A program made the translations under genes and the position numbers. Shown here one piece after another: positions 13,101 through 23,520 of a stretch of DNA of 64,000 bases; position 1 is the first letter of the stretch; each line of letters opens with the position of its first letter. The stretch is from Serilophus lunatus (taxonomy: Eukaryota; Chordata; Aves; Passeriformes; Eurylaimidae). A model generated the notes under the pieces. That model saw only the letters and a list, made by a program, of their open reading frames with translations. It searched no databases and was not told where the DNA came from. The stretch lies in assembly GCA_013399895.1 (NCBI GenBank), contig VXBA01005693.1:267572-331571 (forward strand), in the 5' to 3' direction.

Positions 13101-16100
13101 GGTTTTCATGGAATCATAGAGTGGTTTGGCTTGGAAGGGACCTTAAAGGTCACCTTTTTCCACCTCTCTGCCATGGCAGGGAACACCTTCCACTAGACAG
13201 GTTGCTCAGAGTCCCATCCTACCTGACCTTGAACAATTCCAAGGATGGGGCATCCACAACTTCTCTGAGCAACCTGTGTCGGAGCCTCACTACCCTCACA
13301 GCAAGGAATTTCTCTCTCACATCCAACCTAAATCTACCCTATTTCAGCTCAAAGTCATTCCCCCTTGTCCTGTCACTGCATGCCATTTCCTACCTAACCC
13401 CACAGCTCACCTGAGTGAGCAGTTCACGTCTCCACCTATTTGCTTTTTCACAGCAATCTTGGCTTTTTTTTGGAAACAACTTGTTGTTAGGCTTAGATTG
13501 ATTTAGACCCATCCGAGTGCCTTGGAAACCAGTTTCCACAGTCCCATTAAAATCCCCCCCTGCCTGGTGCCCTGCCCTTTGCAGGATGCTGCCAGATGCC
13601 CATGCAGGTGTAGTTGGCCCAGCTGACAGCATTACTGCTGCTGGTTAACCTACTTGCTGGAAGTTTCTGTTCAGGCAGCTCCATGAGGGACACAGGCTGG
13701 GCAAGTGCCTCTCCTCTGCCATCACAAAACCCTGTGTGCTTTATGGTTGACACCAGTAATGATGCTCATTCCGCAGAGCTCATGCTCCAAGGCAAATTGG
13801 AGGTTTGACAGATGCTGCCTCTCTGGAGTAGTCAGTGCATGAGCGACCCCTGATCCATCAGAGAGGTGGACCCACCACTGGAGGACCAGGGCTACCAGGT
13901 CACCTCCCTGACTTCTGGCAGCTGCGTGTGGAGCAGTGTCAACATCCCTTCTTACCTGTGTGCTGAGGGAGGCAACCCCAGCCCAGATGTAAATCTATAA
14001 GCAACCAGGGAGGTGTGACCATCAGCCAGCACAACTAGATCCAGAAAGGATGGCTGTAGCCATGGGTTCCAACATGTTTGAGCTCTCTGACTGGCTCTAC
14101 CCTGGAGCAGATTAAGGGGCACTTGCACTGTCCTAAGGGTTGAGCTTTGGAAGTGGCAGGCTCTGCCAAAGGGGTGGTAACAAACACCTCGAGCGTGATA
14201 ACACAAGACACAAGTCTCTTCTGCAACAGCTAAGGACTATCTAGGATCTATTTAAAAAGCCAGTGGGAAACAGCACCCTTTTATCCTGCAAGCTCTCCAC
14301 ACTGCCAGTGGTTAGGAATATTAATGAATATTATGGGAAGGAAAACATTGCTGATAAGGATGTGGGTAGTTTTTCCTTTGGTTTGTGTTTGGCTGTTTCT
14401 GAACTGCCTTTGTGGTTGAACAAAACTTCCTTCTCTCAAAGATCATTGGTGTAGATCCCGAGGGCTCCATTGTTGCTCTTCCCAGTGAGATGAACAGGAC
14501 AAACACCACAACCATTGAAGTGGAGGGCATTGGTCACGACTTTATCCCTACTGTCCTTGACAGATCAGTAAGTACTTGTGTGATGTGAGGCCTCTGCCTG
14601 ATTTTTGGCTTTGCTTCCAGCCTATTCCTGAGTTAAAAGGTAGCCAGCTCTGGCACCTGGCTATGGCCCAGCCCTAAAGCTGTTGCATACCTTCCCAGTG
14701 CAGCACAAGGTGTTGTGGAGGGATTGAGACTCCAGCAGTAAAGCATCTCTCTAAGTCTGATTCTAACTGACCCACAAGGAGAAGGTAAATAGTGGAGAAA
14801 AGGAGGCATATGGCAGAGTATCAGCCTGTTCTGTTCAGCCTCACCAATGTTCAGTGTGGTCCTTTCACTATGATCACACAGAAGATATTTGTGCTGAGGC
14901 TGCCCTTCACCACCCTAGTGTTTCCTGAGCCTTTGCTGCTGCAGGCACCACACTCACAGAGCAGGAATTCTGCACCAAGTACGTGCTGGAAGACAAGATC
15001 CAAGCCCTCTGAGAGATCAGACCATGAACCTCACACCTCTTCTTGTCAAGATTCTTCTCAATGTATCAGCTGCCACCAGGCACAGAGCTTTAATTCCCTA
15101 ATTCAAGATGCCTGTGTTCCCCTGTTCCCATTCCCTCATTCGTAGGAAGGTTCCTCACAGTCTCAGACCCCAGGTTTTTTCTGCTTTGAGATGTGTGTTA
15201 ATTATGTCTCTGTTGTTATCACATGGCTTTAGGGCTGTCATATCTAATAAATAACCCAGACCTCTTCTTGCAGCTGGGCCTGATACTGCCTGGCAAAATC
15301 TCAACCATTAGTGTTGTCTGGCCTGTAACATCATGAACACCACTCCCTCTTCCACATCCTGACTCTGGATCTGTCAGACATCCCTAACTCTCTGAGGAAA
15401 GGATGCTGTCTGGAAAGGCCAGAGTGGGTACCTGCAAGCAAGGACACATCCTCTAGATCAAAGGTGTCCTGACAAATGCATTTGCTTTTAACAAGTGTGG
15501 AAGGCAGCTCAAAGCTGCCAGATGTTATAGACATCAGCATTACAGCATGTCTCAGAGGGCCAGGGCAGCCTGAAAAAACACTGCCAAGACTCAGCCTTCT
15601 TGCTTTCCTTTCAGGTGGTTGATCAGTGGTATAAAAGCAATGACAGAGACTCGTTCCTCATGTCCCGCAGGCTGATCAGAGAGGAGGGATTATTGTGTGG
15701 TAAGCACCAGCCACAACAGCTCCCTCTCTTAACAATCTTTCTGAACCTCACCCTTTTGCATCCAAAATACTTCAGGGTAGGTGCTCTTTGCATTTTGTGT
15801 CTGCTGGGTTAGCAGGGCTGAATGGCTGAACTCCAAGCTGGTGTGTAAGTCGCTGTGGACTTCAGAGGTGTGTCAGTGAGTCTGTGGTCTGGGATCTGAG
15901 TCATCAGCCACAATAATTATAGAAGCAATAACTCTCCTCTTACTGGGGCATTTTTGCAATGGAACTGGATCTTCAGGCCTAGGTCAGTGCAGTGTAGTGT
16001 TACACAGGCTGAAGAGAGGATTAAAGTGGCTTGGGGCAGGACAGGTGGGCTAAAAATGTCACTCACTAACAACTCTGAGGCTGTACTCTGTGTCATTGCC

Positions 16101-19100
16101 ACACTAGACGTGCCAGGTTTGGACCAGGAAAGTTTGAAAGTAAAGAAGGTGTGAGATGTTCTTACTGAGTATTTCTCCCTGTGCCAACGAGTTGTAAGTG
16201 ATCCCACTGGCTTTCCAAAATGAACAGGTGCCCTCAGACAAACCCTGCCTGTACACAGCATCAGCGTGTTTTCACCCTTCCCTGCCACTGAGCAGGTAGC
16301 TCTAGGTTTGCATCCAGGACCAGACACTGTGTAGGCTTGTAGTTACAGCAGATGAAAGCCCTCAGCACTCATATTCAGAGAGTTTTGGAAAAGATCAGGC
16401 CACGTGTAATGAAACACTTAAATGTTGATTTAACCTAGCAGGCACAGAGTCACCGTGTTTCAACAGAAACCACTTGCTGAACTCAACCATAATCCGTGAA
16501 CAGCTTCATGTTCCCTGAGCTGCATTTTTCAGGGCCGTTCCTCATTTGTCTGAAAAAATGTGACCTGGTGATAATTAACCTGCTGTGAAATACGTGCTGC
16601 CTTGAATGCAGTGTGTAATTGGCACACAGATAGTGGAATGTGTTTGACTTCCAGTACTCAAACTACTGGTGGAAGAATTGCCTCTGTAAAGCAGGGACCT
16701 GCTTTCCCTACGTGCAGCAAACCACATGCGTGCACACAGACACAGGGGACGTTTGAGTCTTCCCATCACGTTAGTCTGGTATTCCAAGCATGAATGTAAT
16801 GTTTATGGGGTTTTTTTTTAGTCTTTACAATGCATTTAAAACCAATCTTTGATTGCCAAGTATGTCAGCCAGGAGCTCTAGAGTTGGTATGGTTTTCTCC
16901 TCATGCAGAGGAAGGGCAGTGTGTTATGGATGTCCCTGTATCAAACCACTCAGCCCTTTATCTGCCTGCAGAGTTATCACAAGAAGTGGTTCATGAAGTT
17001 CATAGGGTGACTCTTATGCTACCTCAAAAGCCCATTCCCAAGAGCCACCATACAAACACATCTCTTCAGCACCTAACTCTTCCCAACCCTAAAGGCTTTG
17101 GGATCGACTGTCCTCTCATCCCAGCATCTCAAGCCACCGTCCCATGAGGTGCCACCTTTGCCTGGGTGCCTGTGCACCATTAGCTGGGGTGGCCTGTTCC
17201 CACCATGCTGGGACAGTCCTGGGCAGCCCTGACACTTGTCTCTCTCTCTTTCCTTGGTACCTGTCCAGGTGGCAGCTCAGGCAGTGCCATGTCCGTCGCC
17301 GTGAGAGCTGCCAAGGATTTGAAGGAAGGTCAGCGCTGTGTTGTCATCCTGCCTGACTCTGTCAGGAACTATATGTGAGTTTCCTGTTCCCTTGACTTCT
17401 TTCCAGCATTGGGGTGGGAGCTCCCATGGCCTTCTGCCCCACGGGGCCCTTCAGTGACATGAGCTGAGCCCAAGTGCTGGGGTTTGCTGGAGAACCACAC
17501 CAATAACTCTGATATCACGGCACACGGAGCGAGGCCAAAGGTGGGAGTATCTCTCAGGCAGACCACAGGGAAAAAACTAAATAAACAACAGGGAGAATCA
17601 GCACACCACCACGGCAAGCACCAGGTGCTGGGTGTTGGGATACTTGGAGTTTATTTCCTCTTGTCACTGACTCACTGCACGGAGCAGGAGTCAGCCAAGC
17701 TGCAGTTTTTGAACTTGCATGCCTGAAGTTAGGAAGGCAAATAGCTGGCATGCTTCTAGGAGTTACTGAGCACCCTTAGCTCCTGTTGACCTTAAAAGGG
17801 GCTGAGAGCAGCCAGCTGCAAAAATCATGGGAGCCCTGGGGCAGTGCTGTGGTCTAGTGCATGAAACAAAGCACGGCTTCTTCTGGAAGGCTCACAGACA
17901 TGATCTTTGTTGGTGATTTCTAGGTCCAAATTTGTGAATGATAAATGGATGATAAAAAATGGGTTCCTCAATGACGTCCAGGAGCACAAGCCTTGGTAAG
18001 ACAACTTCCACTGGGATAAGTTGTGCTAAGGGGATCAGCTTTCTGAGTCTGGAAATTATTATCTTCAAAGGAAAGTGTGGTCTTTTCGTATTTAGAAAAA
18101 GTGTAAGTCCAAATACCTCTGGTCAGGCCATAATGTCAGCTCCTTTCTTTTGAGTGGTTAGGTATCCCAGTTCTCCAGCCAAAGTCTTTCCCAACACAGC
18201 CAATCCACTGGCAATCTTTGCCCAGGTCGCCTAAACCCTGCTGAGCAGAATGGCCAAGGTGGACATCCAACTCCACTCAAAAGCACTCTCTAATCCAAAA
18301 CTGATCTTCAAAGGACCATCAACTGGTGGGGACATGGGTCCCTGTTGTAGCAAGCCCCATTTCAAACAGCTCTGCAGGTCTTTTCAGGTAGGAGACAGTA
18401 GATTTTTACTTCCCAGAGCTGCTGGCCAGAAAAGATGACAAACTCAGCTGTCTCTAGGACCACATGGGGAAGAGCCCCTTCAAGGCAGGGAGTCACAGAC
18501 AAACTGCTGGTGCCAGTTGCTGGGCAAAAGCCAGTTGTTTAGAAAGCACCTATCTCACCTCAAAGACAGCAGGTATCATTGATGCCACCTGCTCCTTTGG
18601 GTTACTATAACTAAAGGTCATTGCAAAATATTCCCTAAAAACTTAATGTATTTCTAAGGACTCTTCTGTCTGTTTGGAATTGGTCTTGGCCCTTCCAGGC
18701 TCTTGCATTGCCCTGCATTTTCTGCAAGGATAGAAGGCTGAGATGAGTTGGGAAGTGCCTCTGGTCCCCCACAAACAAGTGTAGCTTGTCCCTTATGAGT
18801 CACATGAGCATCTCTGCCAGGCTCTCTCCTGCAGGACCTGCAAATGGTGCATTTTGAGGACCAGGGATACTCCCCAAAGAAGTAAAACTGGTAGGTCACT
18901 CATTTATGAGATTAAAGTGAAGCCCTTGGTAGCTTCCTTGGGTTCAGGACAGCTCAGCACCTTGCCAGCTGCTGGTCTCAGCCTTGCCTCTGGAGTTGGA
19001 CAAACATCTGGCACAGGGAAAACTTGGCTTCAACAAGACCAGGCTATGGTGGACTTGTAACACTACTGCACTGGGGATAGGAGTGGGGCTGGCTTTGCAG

Positions 19101-22100
19101 GAAGGCAGAATATCCCTCTGTGCTTCTGCTCATCAATCCTGGCCTTTCCTCACTGTTCAAGGCCACAGCTGTGCATCAAAGAGTAACAGCTAAGGGCTGC
19201 CGTTTGTCTTTCAACAGGTGGTGGAATATCAAGGTGCAGAAACTGAATCTCTCAGCCCCTCTCATCCTCCTCCCAGAAGTCAGCTGTCAAAAGGCTATTG
19301 AGATCCTCCAGGAGAAGGGATATGACCAAGCTCCCGTTGTTGCTGAGTCAGGGTAACTATTTTTACTTGCTACACAGACAGCCATTCACATAGGAAAATC
19401 AGTCACAATGAAGGTAAACAGAAAGTCCCATTTACTGATCCAGAGTTGAGGCTCTTACACTGAATTCTGTGGTGCATATTTTTAAAATATCATCTGCCTC
19501 GCTGTGAAGATTCATCAACAAAACTCCTGTAAATATCCAGTTAAAACCAAATCCAGTGCCTACCAGACTCAGCAGAGTCTGGATCCGTGCACAGGCAAGG
19601 GAAGACCAGAGTAGAGGTGAAGGCTGGATGGGAAACCTGCATAAATAAGCAGCTGGGATGCCCATGAGCTTTCCTTTTCTCAAAAAGGACTGCAATAGCA
19701 GACTTCAACTACTATGAAACCAATGGCTTGGTGAAGACAAGGACCTTCTTGTCCTGCTCAGATGAGGAGAAACCTGGTGTCTTCCACTGATGGCAGCAGC
19801 AATTTAGTCCTTAACTTCAACTAGAGCAGTTCAACCCCTGCATAAAATGTGTGCCCTACCTCAGGTCTGACCTTCTGGAAATCTCTCTGTTCCTTTACAG
19901 ACTTATTTTGGGAATGGTGACCCTCAGCAACACCCTCTCCTCCGTGCTGGCTGGAAACGTGGAGTTCTCAGACCCTGTTACGAAGGTCATTTATGACCAG
20001 TTCTCAAAGGTACCTCTTAGGCTGTGGCTGGTGTCAACCTCTGTCCAGGGACAGGGAGAGGGGGAGAGGGGCACCACTGCCACCTTGGGGTGTGAGAGGA
20101 GGTGGGAGAAGAGCTCAATGAGAAGACAGAGAGGTGAAAGCAGAGAGAGGTCTCCCCACATGAGTACAGCTGGGTAAAGAGCACCTTGATTCTGGATCAG
20201 CTGGGAGCCACCACTCACGGCTGCAATCAGCGGCAGGAGTCAGACTCTGCACCACTATCTTTTAAATGTGAACTAAAATGTTAAATATCTCTTTTTGTGC
20301 TGTTTAGATTGGCCTGGAGGACAGCCTTGGGAAGCTTTCCTGCATCCTGGAGAAGGACCATTTTGCTATCGTTGTACATGAGCAAATGCAGTGTAAGTAT
20401 CCGGAGAATCACTCTACAGGCTTTGCACAATTGTTCTATAGGGGAATTATCAAACTGAGATTGGAAGGTATCAGTGCAGTTGTTTCAGCTGTGCAGTTTC
20501 TGAGTCTTTGCAGGAAGGATTTCTGCCCCATGGTTTTGTAAAACCCTTACCCATTTCCTTCTTGATACCACAGGGATGAGCAGAGAGGGAGGAAGCCTTA
20601 ACCATAGGACTAGCCCATTACTGGATGTGTGTCTTACAGGAGCACTTCCCAGATCCTGGCCATGGGAGCTGTGTTGTGCCCCCATGCAGGGGTGATGCTG
20701 AAGCACTCATTAGCTCCATCCTCTCACCCCACCCCATGAAACCCACCTCCCCTAGAAACCCACTTTTGGGGATGGGAAGGTATTCATTACAGGATTTCAT
20801 TAGGTCCCCTCTGACAGCCAAGGTGGACTGTAGATGACTGTGAGGGTGCAGTGCCTGTGCTGCACAACACCTGTCTCATCTCTTGAGAATGAATTCAATC
20901 ACTGCCTTGCTGGTTGTGGGCAGCAGAGGAAGCAAGGGGGAATTTAGAGATCTCCATAGGTTTCTGTATCTAAAGGGCAAGGTCAAAAGGAGCATTTGGC
21001 CACAATAAATAAAGCTTAGGTGGAATTCAGGCATGTAATTTGACAAAGCTGACGACAAATTGGGTTGGACCATGAGCAAGTTCTGTGGTATGGACAGATG
21101 AGTCAGGGACACTGGTGTTTGCAGCCTGGGGCACATATGTGAGCTTTACCCGGACCATGGTTGGGCATAGGAATGCTCTGCCAATTTGGGAGCACCATTA
21201 GAATAGTCCAACAAAGCAGCCATACCATCAGGTTTTGCTTATTCTCAATCCACTGTAAAGCCACTCCCTCCTTGGTGTAGCAAAGCAACTCAGTAGAACC
21301 ACCTGCAGCAGGACCACAGTAACACAAGGGTTGCTGGCACATTGATGGCAGCAGGGATCACACCTTGCTCCTCCTCTCACCCAAAAAGGTATGATGGCAG
21401 GTGCTGTTCTGCAAACCTCTAACACACCTTTCCAGTACCCTAAAACTTCTAGAAGTACAAATTTGACCTTGAGGAAGTTGCTGTGTTGAAAAGAGTGAGC
21501 AACATGAAAAAGCCGTCAGAGGACCCATGTTTGGGTCTTGCAAGTTAGAGCTGAAGGGTGTGATTATGCTGACTTGATGGGATTACACATTGAGCATGCA
21601 GGGCTTCCCTAAAGTGAACAGTGTCCAATATTGCCAGCAAGGGTCTGCCTGCTGAACTCAGGGTCTCCAAAGCCCACCATGCCCAAACATCCCAACCCCT
21701 CTGCTTGTATCTCCAGGACCTGTTGACCTGAAGCCCTATAACTCCAGAGCTTGCAAGTCTAAACATGTGCCCACAAAAAGGTTGCAGACAAAATCTGCCA
21801 TTCAAAACTGGCTTGATGCACATTTCCAATTCTCACCAAGTACAATACTAGTAAGAATTTCCTTTCTGAGGTCTGGTGTCATAAAATAAAGAATATCTAT
21901 TTTATATCACATTTTGATATAAATTAAATGGTATCAGCAAGTTAAATGGCACCCACCAAAAAATATCAGCCAGCTGTATGCAGTGCCTCTTGCTCTGGTT
22001 TTCAAACAACACCCCCTTTCTTTCCCAGAGCTGCTGTTTCAATGCCGTCACAGTTACCCCCTTATTTTATTACTTTCTTCCCACACCTTCAGAGCTTGCA

Positions 22101-22688
22101 TTTTATCTCGTGTTTGGACTCTGGTGGCTAGTTTTATTTTTATTTAAGAAAACATTTATCAGACAGTTAAAGCAATTGTGGAAGTGGTGCTTTATTAATG
22201 ATGGTGTAGGACGTTATGAGAACAGAGTAGGAAAGTGACTCACTGCTGCCTTTAGAGAGGCTCGTTAATCTGGCATGAAAAGCCTTGTGGTGCTAGAAGC
22301 AGGACTGGAACAGAGGTTGGGTAAAACAACTGGGAAATTAAGTTTCCTCTCTGGAAAAGGGTGCATAATTTGCAGTTAAAACCTTGTTGTTGCAATCCTA
22401 GTAGCCTGACTGAGGCTGAATCGGACATTTCTGTCGAGACCAGGCAGACACAGATAGTGTCTCAGCTAAGGTTTTCTTTTAATAAATGAACACAGCTGGC
22501 AGGGGTTGAGGGTAGTGGGTGGAGGGGTTGGGGGATTATGTTTTTGGGAGGTTTTTTCCCCCACTAAACTGGCATTTCTTTCGCTTGCAGTCAATGGAAA
22601 TGGCAGCTCCTTCATGAAGCAGATGGTGTTTGGTGTGGTCACAGCGATGGATCTCCTCACCTTTGTCAGCAGAAATGACAAGAAGTAA
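1004..22688 (+). CDS. CBS: Cystathionine beta-synthase gene (15 coding exons, N-terminus incomplete)
   Basis: This enzyme condenses serine and homocysteine to cystathionine in the cytosol (first step of transsulfuration; also makes H2S), using PLP and a regulatory haem. Joined exons are 1004-1158, 4946-5052, 7466-7600, 9017-9096, 10303-10434, 11382-11451, 12984-13075, 14442-14567, 15615-15699, 17269-17374, 17924-17995, 19218-19352, 19901-20009, 20308-20392 and 22591-22688. They total 1587 nt, in frame, giving 528 residues plus TAA (human: 551). Residues below count from the exon at 1004. Visible features are haem ligands Cys34 and His47 in the SKCTW...SPH context, PLP lysine Lys101 in NAGGSIKDR, SGNTG at 129-133, the phosphate loop GTGGT at 237-241, CPEC at 253-256 and the GGSSGS loop with Ser330. 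A C-terminal pair of CBS domains (about 400-528) binds S-adenosylmethionine in the family. All junctions are GT-AG. The start codon must lie in an upstream exon, and about 18 residues are missing relative to human. Identity is recognised from recalled vertebrate CBS sequence, not a search. Confidence 0.97.
2990..3462 (+). mobile_element. CR1 LINE 3' fragment
   Basis: Sense-orientation CR1: GAGCACCTCTGCTATGAGGA near the left end, GGTTGCCCAGAGAAGTCGTGGATGCCCC in the middle, and the terminal ATTCCATGATTCTATGAT at about 3441-3458. It lies in the intron after the first visible CBS exon. Confidence 0.9.
4946..5052 (+). CDS. CBS: CBS exon b: start of the PLP fold
   Basis: The acceptor follows a T11 tract and ends TTTCAG; the donor is CT|GTGAGT. 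It encodes residues 53-87 (KILPNILKKVGFTPMVRIN region), which match the linker and first strand of the catalytic domain. It enters in phase 2 and leaves in phase 1. Confidence 0.97.
7466..7600 (+). CDS. CBS: CBS exon c: PLP-lysine exon
   Basis: This exon contains AKCEYFNAGGSIKDR, so Lys101 is the Schiff-base lysine (human Lys119), and ends in SGNTG, whose Asn contacts the PLP ring oxygen in the family. The acceptor is TTTCCAG and the donor ACAG|GTGGGA, leaving in phase 1. Confidence 0.98.
9017..9096 (+). CDS. CBS: CBS exon d: catalytic domain
   Basis: This exon encodes IGLALVAAVKGYRCIIV and PEKMSMEK. The acceptor is CTCCCAG and the donor GAGAAG|GTCAGA, leaving in phase 0. The next exon continues with VDILKALGVEIVRT, as in human. 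Confidence 0.97.
10303..10434 (+). CDS. CBS: CBS exon e: catalytic domain
   Basis: This exon encodes 44 residues from VDILKALGVEIV to IPNSHILDQ. The segment TPCTRFDAPES is one residue shorter than human TPTNARFDSPES. The acceptor is CCCAAAG, the donor CCAG|GTAAAC, and it is in phase 0 at both ends. Confidence 0.97.
11382..11451 (+). CDS. CBS: CBS exon f: catalytic domain
   Basis: This short exon encodes YRNPSNPLAHYDTTAEEIL and then EQCE. The acceptor is AAATAAACAG, which has a weak pyrimidine tract, and the donor is GAAG|GTACCA, leaving in phase 1. Confidence 0.96.
12445..12700 (-). mobile_element. CR1 LINE 3' fragment
   Basis: It starts CAGAATCACAGGGTATTCTG then GGTTGGAAGGGACCCACAAG, the antisense CR1 3' end. 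It ends near the CTTCATGCTGTTCCCTCAG block. It lies in the CBS intron 5' of exon g. Confidence 0.85.
12984..13075 (+). CDS. CBS: CBS exon g: PLP phosphate loop and CPEC motif
   Basis: This exon carries GSGTGGTITG, the phosphate-gripping loop, and KEKCPECK, equivalent to the human C272-PG-C275 redox motif. The acceptor is ACTTGCAG and the donor GCAAG|GTAAGT, leaving in phase 0. A CR1 remnant begins about 30 nt downstream in the intron. Confidence 0.97.
13105..13420 (-). mobile_element. CR1 LINE 3' fragment
   Basis: GGAATCATAGAGTGGTTTGG then TTGGAAGGGACCTTAAAGGT and the GGCATCCACAACTTCTCTGA block, all antisense CR1. It starts only about 30 nt after the donor of CBS exon g. Confidence 0.9.
14442..14567 (+). 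CDS. CBS: CBS exon h: catalytic domain
   Basis: This exon encodes IIGVDPEGSIVALP, then EVEGIGHDFIPTVLDRS, for 42 residues. The acceptor is TCTCAAAG, the donor ATCA|GTAAGT, and it is in phase 0 at both ends. Confidence 0.97.
15615..15699 (+). CDS. CBS: CBS exon i: catalytic domain
   Basis: This exon encodes VVDQWYKSNDRDSF and LIREEGLLC, ending one base into the first Gly of the CGGSSGS loop. The acceptor is CCTTTCAG and the donor GTGTG|GTAAGC. Confidence 0.97.
17269..17374 (+). CDS. CBS: CBS exon j: end of the catalytic core
   Basis: This exon encodes GGSSGSAMSVAVRAAKDLKE and then CVVILPDSVRNY plus part of Met. Ser330 is equivalent to human Ser349 near the PLP pyridine nitrogen. The acceptor is CTGTCCAG and the donor ATAT|GTGAGT, leaving in phase 2. 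Confidence 0.97.
17924..17995 (+). CDS. CBS: CBS exon k: linker to the regulatory domain
   Basis: This exon encodes SKFVNDKWMIKNGFL and then a divergent hydrophilic stretch ending HKPW. The acceptor is GATTTCTAG and the donor CTTG|GTAAGA, leaving in phase 2. The Trp triplet characteristic of vertebrate CBS is completed in the next exon. Confidence 0.96.
19218..19352 (+). CDS. CBS: CBS exon l: first CBS domain, start
   Basis: This exon encodes WWNIKVQKLNLSAPL and EKGYDQAPVVAES. These belong to the first of the two CBS (Bateman) repeats, which repress activity until SAM binds. The acceptor is TTTCAACAG and the donor CAGG|GTAACT, leaving in phase 2. Confidence 0.96.
19901..20009 (+). CDS. CBS: CBS exon m: first CBS domain, end
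   Basis: This exon encodes LILGMVTLSNTLSSVLAGNV and then KVIYDQFSK, the typical closing motif of a CBS domain and the inter-repeat helix. The acceptor is CCTTTACAG and the donor AAAG|GTACCT, leaving in phase 0. Confidence 0.97.
20308..20392 (+). CDS. CBS: CBS exon n: second CBS domain
   Basis: This exon encodes IGLEDSLGKLSCILEKDHFA and then IVVHEQMQ. The acceptor is GCTGTTTAG and the donor CAGT|GTAAGT, leaving in phase 1. Confidence 0.97.
22591..22688 (+). CDS. CBS: CBS exon o: second CBS domain, C-terminus and stop
   Basis: This exon encodes NGNGSSFMKQMVFGVVTAMD and LLTFVSRNDKK followed by TAA at 22686-22688. The acceptor is TCGCTTGCAG. The C-terminus aligns end-to-end with human CBS, so the stop is the natural one. 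Confidence 0.97.
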
Positions 22689-23520
22689 AAGAGCAGCTCA
22701 GCTCCTTCCACCTCCTCCAGCAAGACCAGGTGTGCCCCCCGAGCCTAAAACACCTGGCCAAGGGAGCCTTCTGGGCTAATCCAGCCAATTCTCAAAATGA
22801 CTTGCAGAAAACTGTAATGTCTTAATATTTGTCTGGCAAATGCCACCAAGGTATCGCTAAAGAGAAAATAACTGAAGAAATTGCATTTAATAGCCATTAC
22901 ACAGAGCTTCCCAAGGCTGGACAGGCAACTCTGGGGGGTGGGGATGGGAAGGGGGTGGCTGCTACTGCCCAGTTTTTAGCAGGAGGGAGTTTGATGTGTT
23001 TGCCAGCTGTAGGCACCTGAGCACTGGCAGCTGCTGCAAGTTGTCCTGGGGAAGGAAAGTTTTATCATAATTTTGCTGCCAGGCTTTTGTGTTCCAGGAA
23101 CTGATAATGAAGGTCAGAAGAGCCATTTGCCACGGCTGCCAAAAACATAAATGAAAGCAAATGTGAAAGGAGGGCTGTGGGACCAAACCAAAGTACCATT
23201 GAAACTCAGTCTGGGGGAGTTGCTCTCAAAAGACCCGAAGACCTTTGTAATCTTTCTACAAATCTCAGGAGACGCTCAAAGGTGGCAACAAACAATTTCT
23301 ATTTTGTCTTCCTGCTAAGTGGCTAGTCCATATCCTCAATCTCATTTAGTTGGTATGAGATTTTTATTAAGTTATAGAATACTGAAGTATTTATATTTAG
23401 GAAAATTGTCTCCACTGTCTTTTGTTTCCTGAGTGACACAAGCTATTACCAGGAATCTGTGAGTTTTTCCTTGAGCAATAACCTTATTTGTCCAGAAAAA
23501 TAAAAACTGATTAGCTCAAC
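22689..23520 (+). other. CBS: CBS 3' UTR (inferred)
   Basis: The stretch after the CBS stop has no long open frame or recognised repeat. It runs to an AATAAA with a T/G-rich downstream stretch. The cleavage point near 23520 is inferred. Confidence 0.7.
23499..23504 (+). terminator. CBS polyadenylation signal AATAAA
   Basis: Canonical AATAAA about 810 nt after the CBS stop, followed within 25-45 nt by TGTATTGTATTTGTTTTAG, a GU-rich downstream element. A second AATAAA at 23990-23995 could serve as a distal site. Confidence 0.7.
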
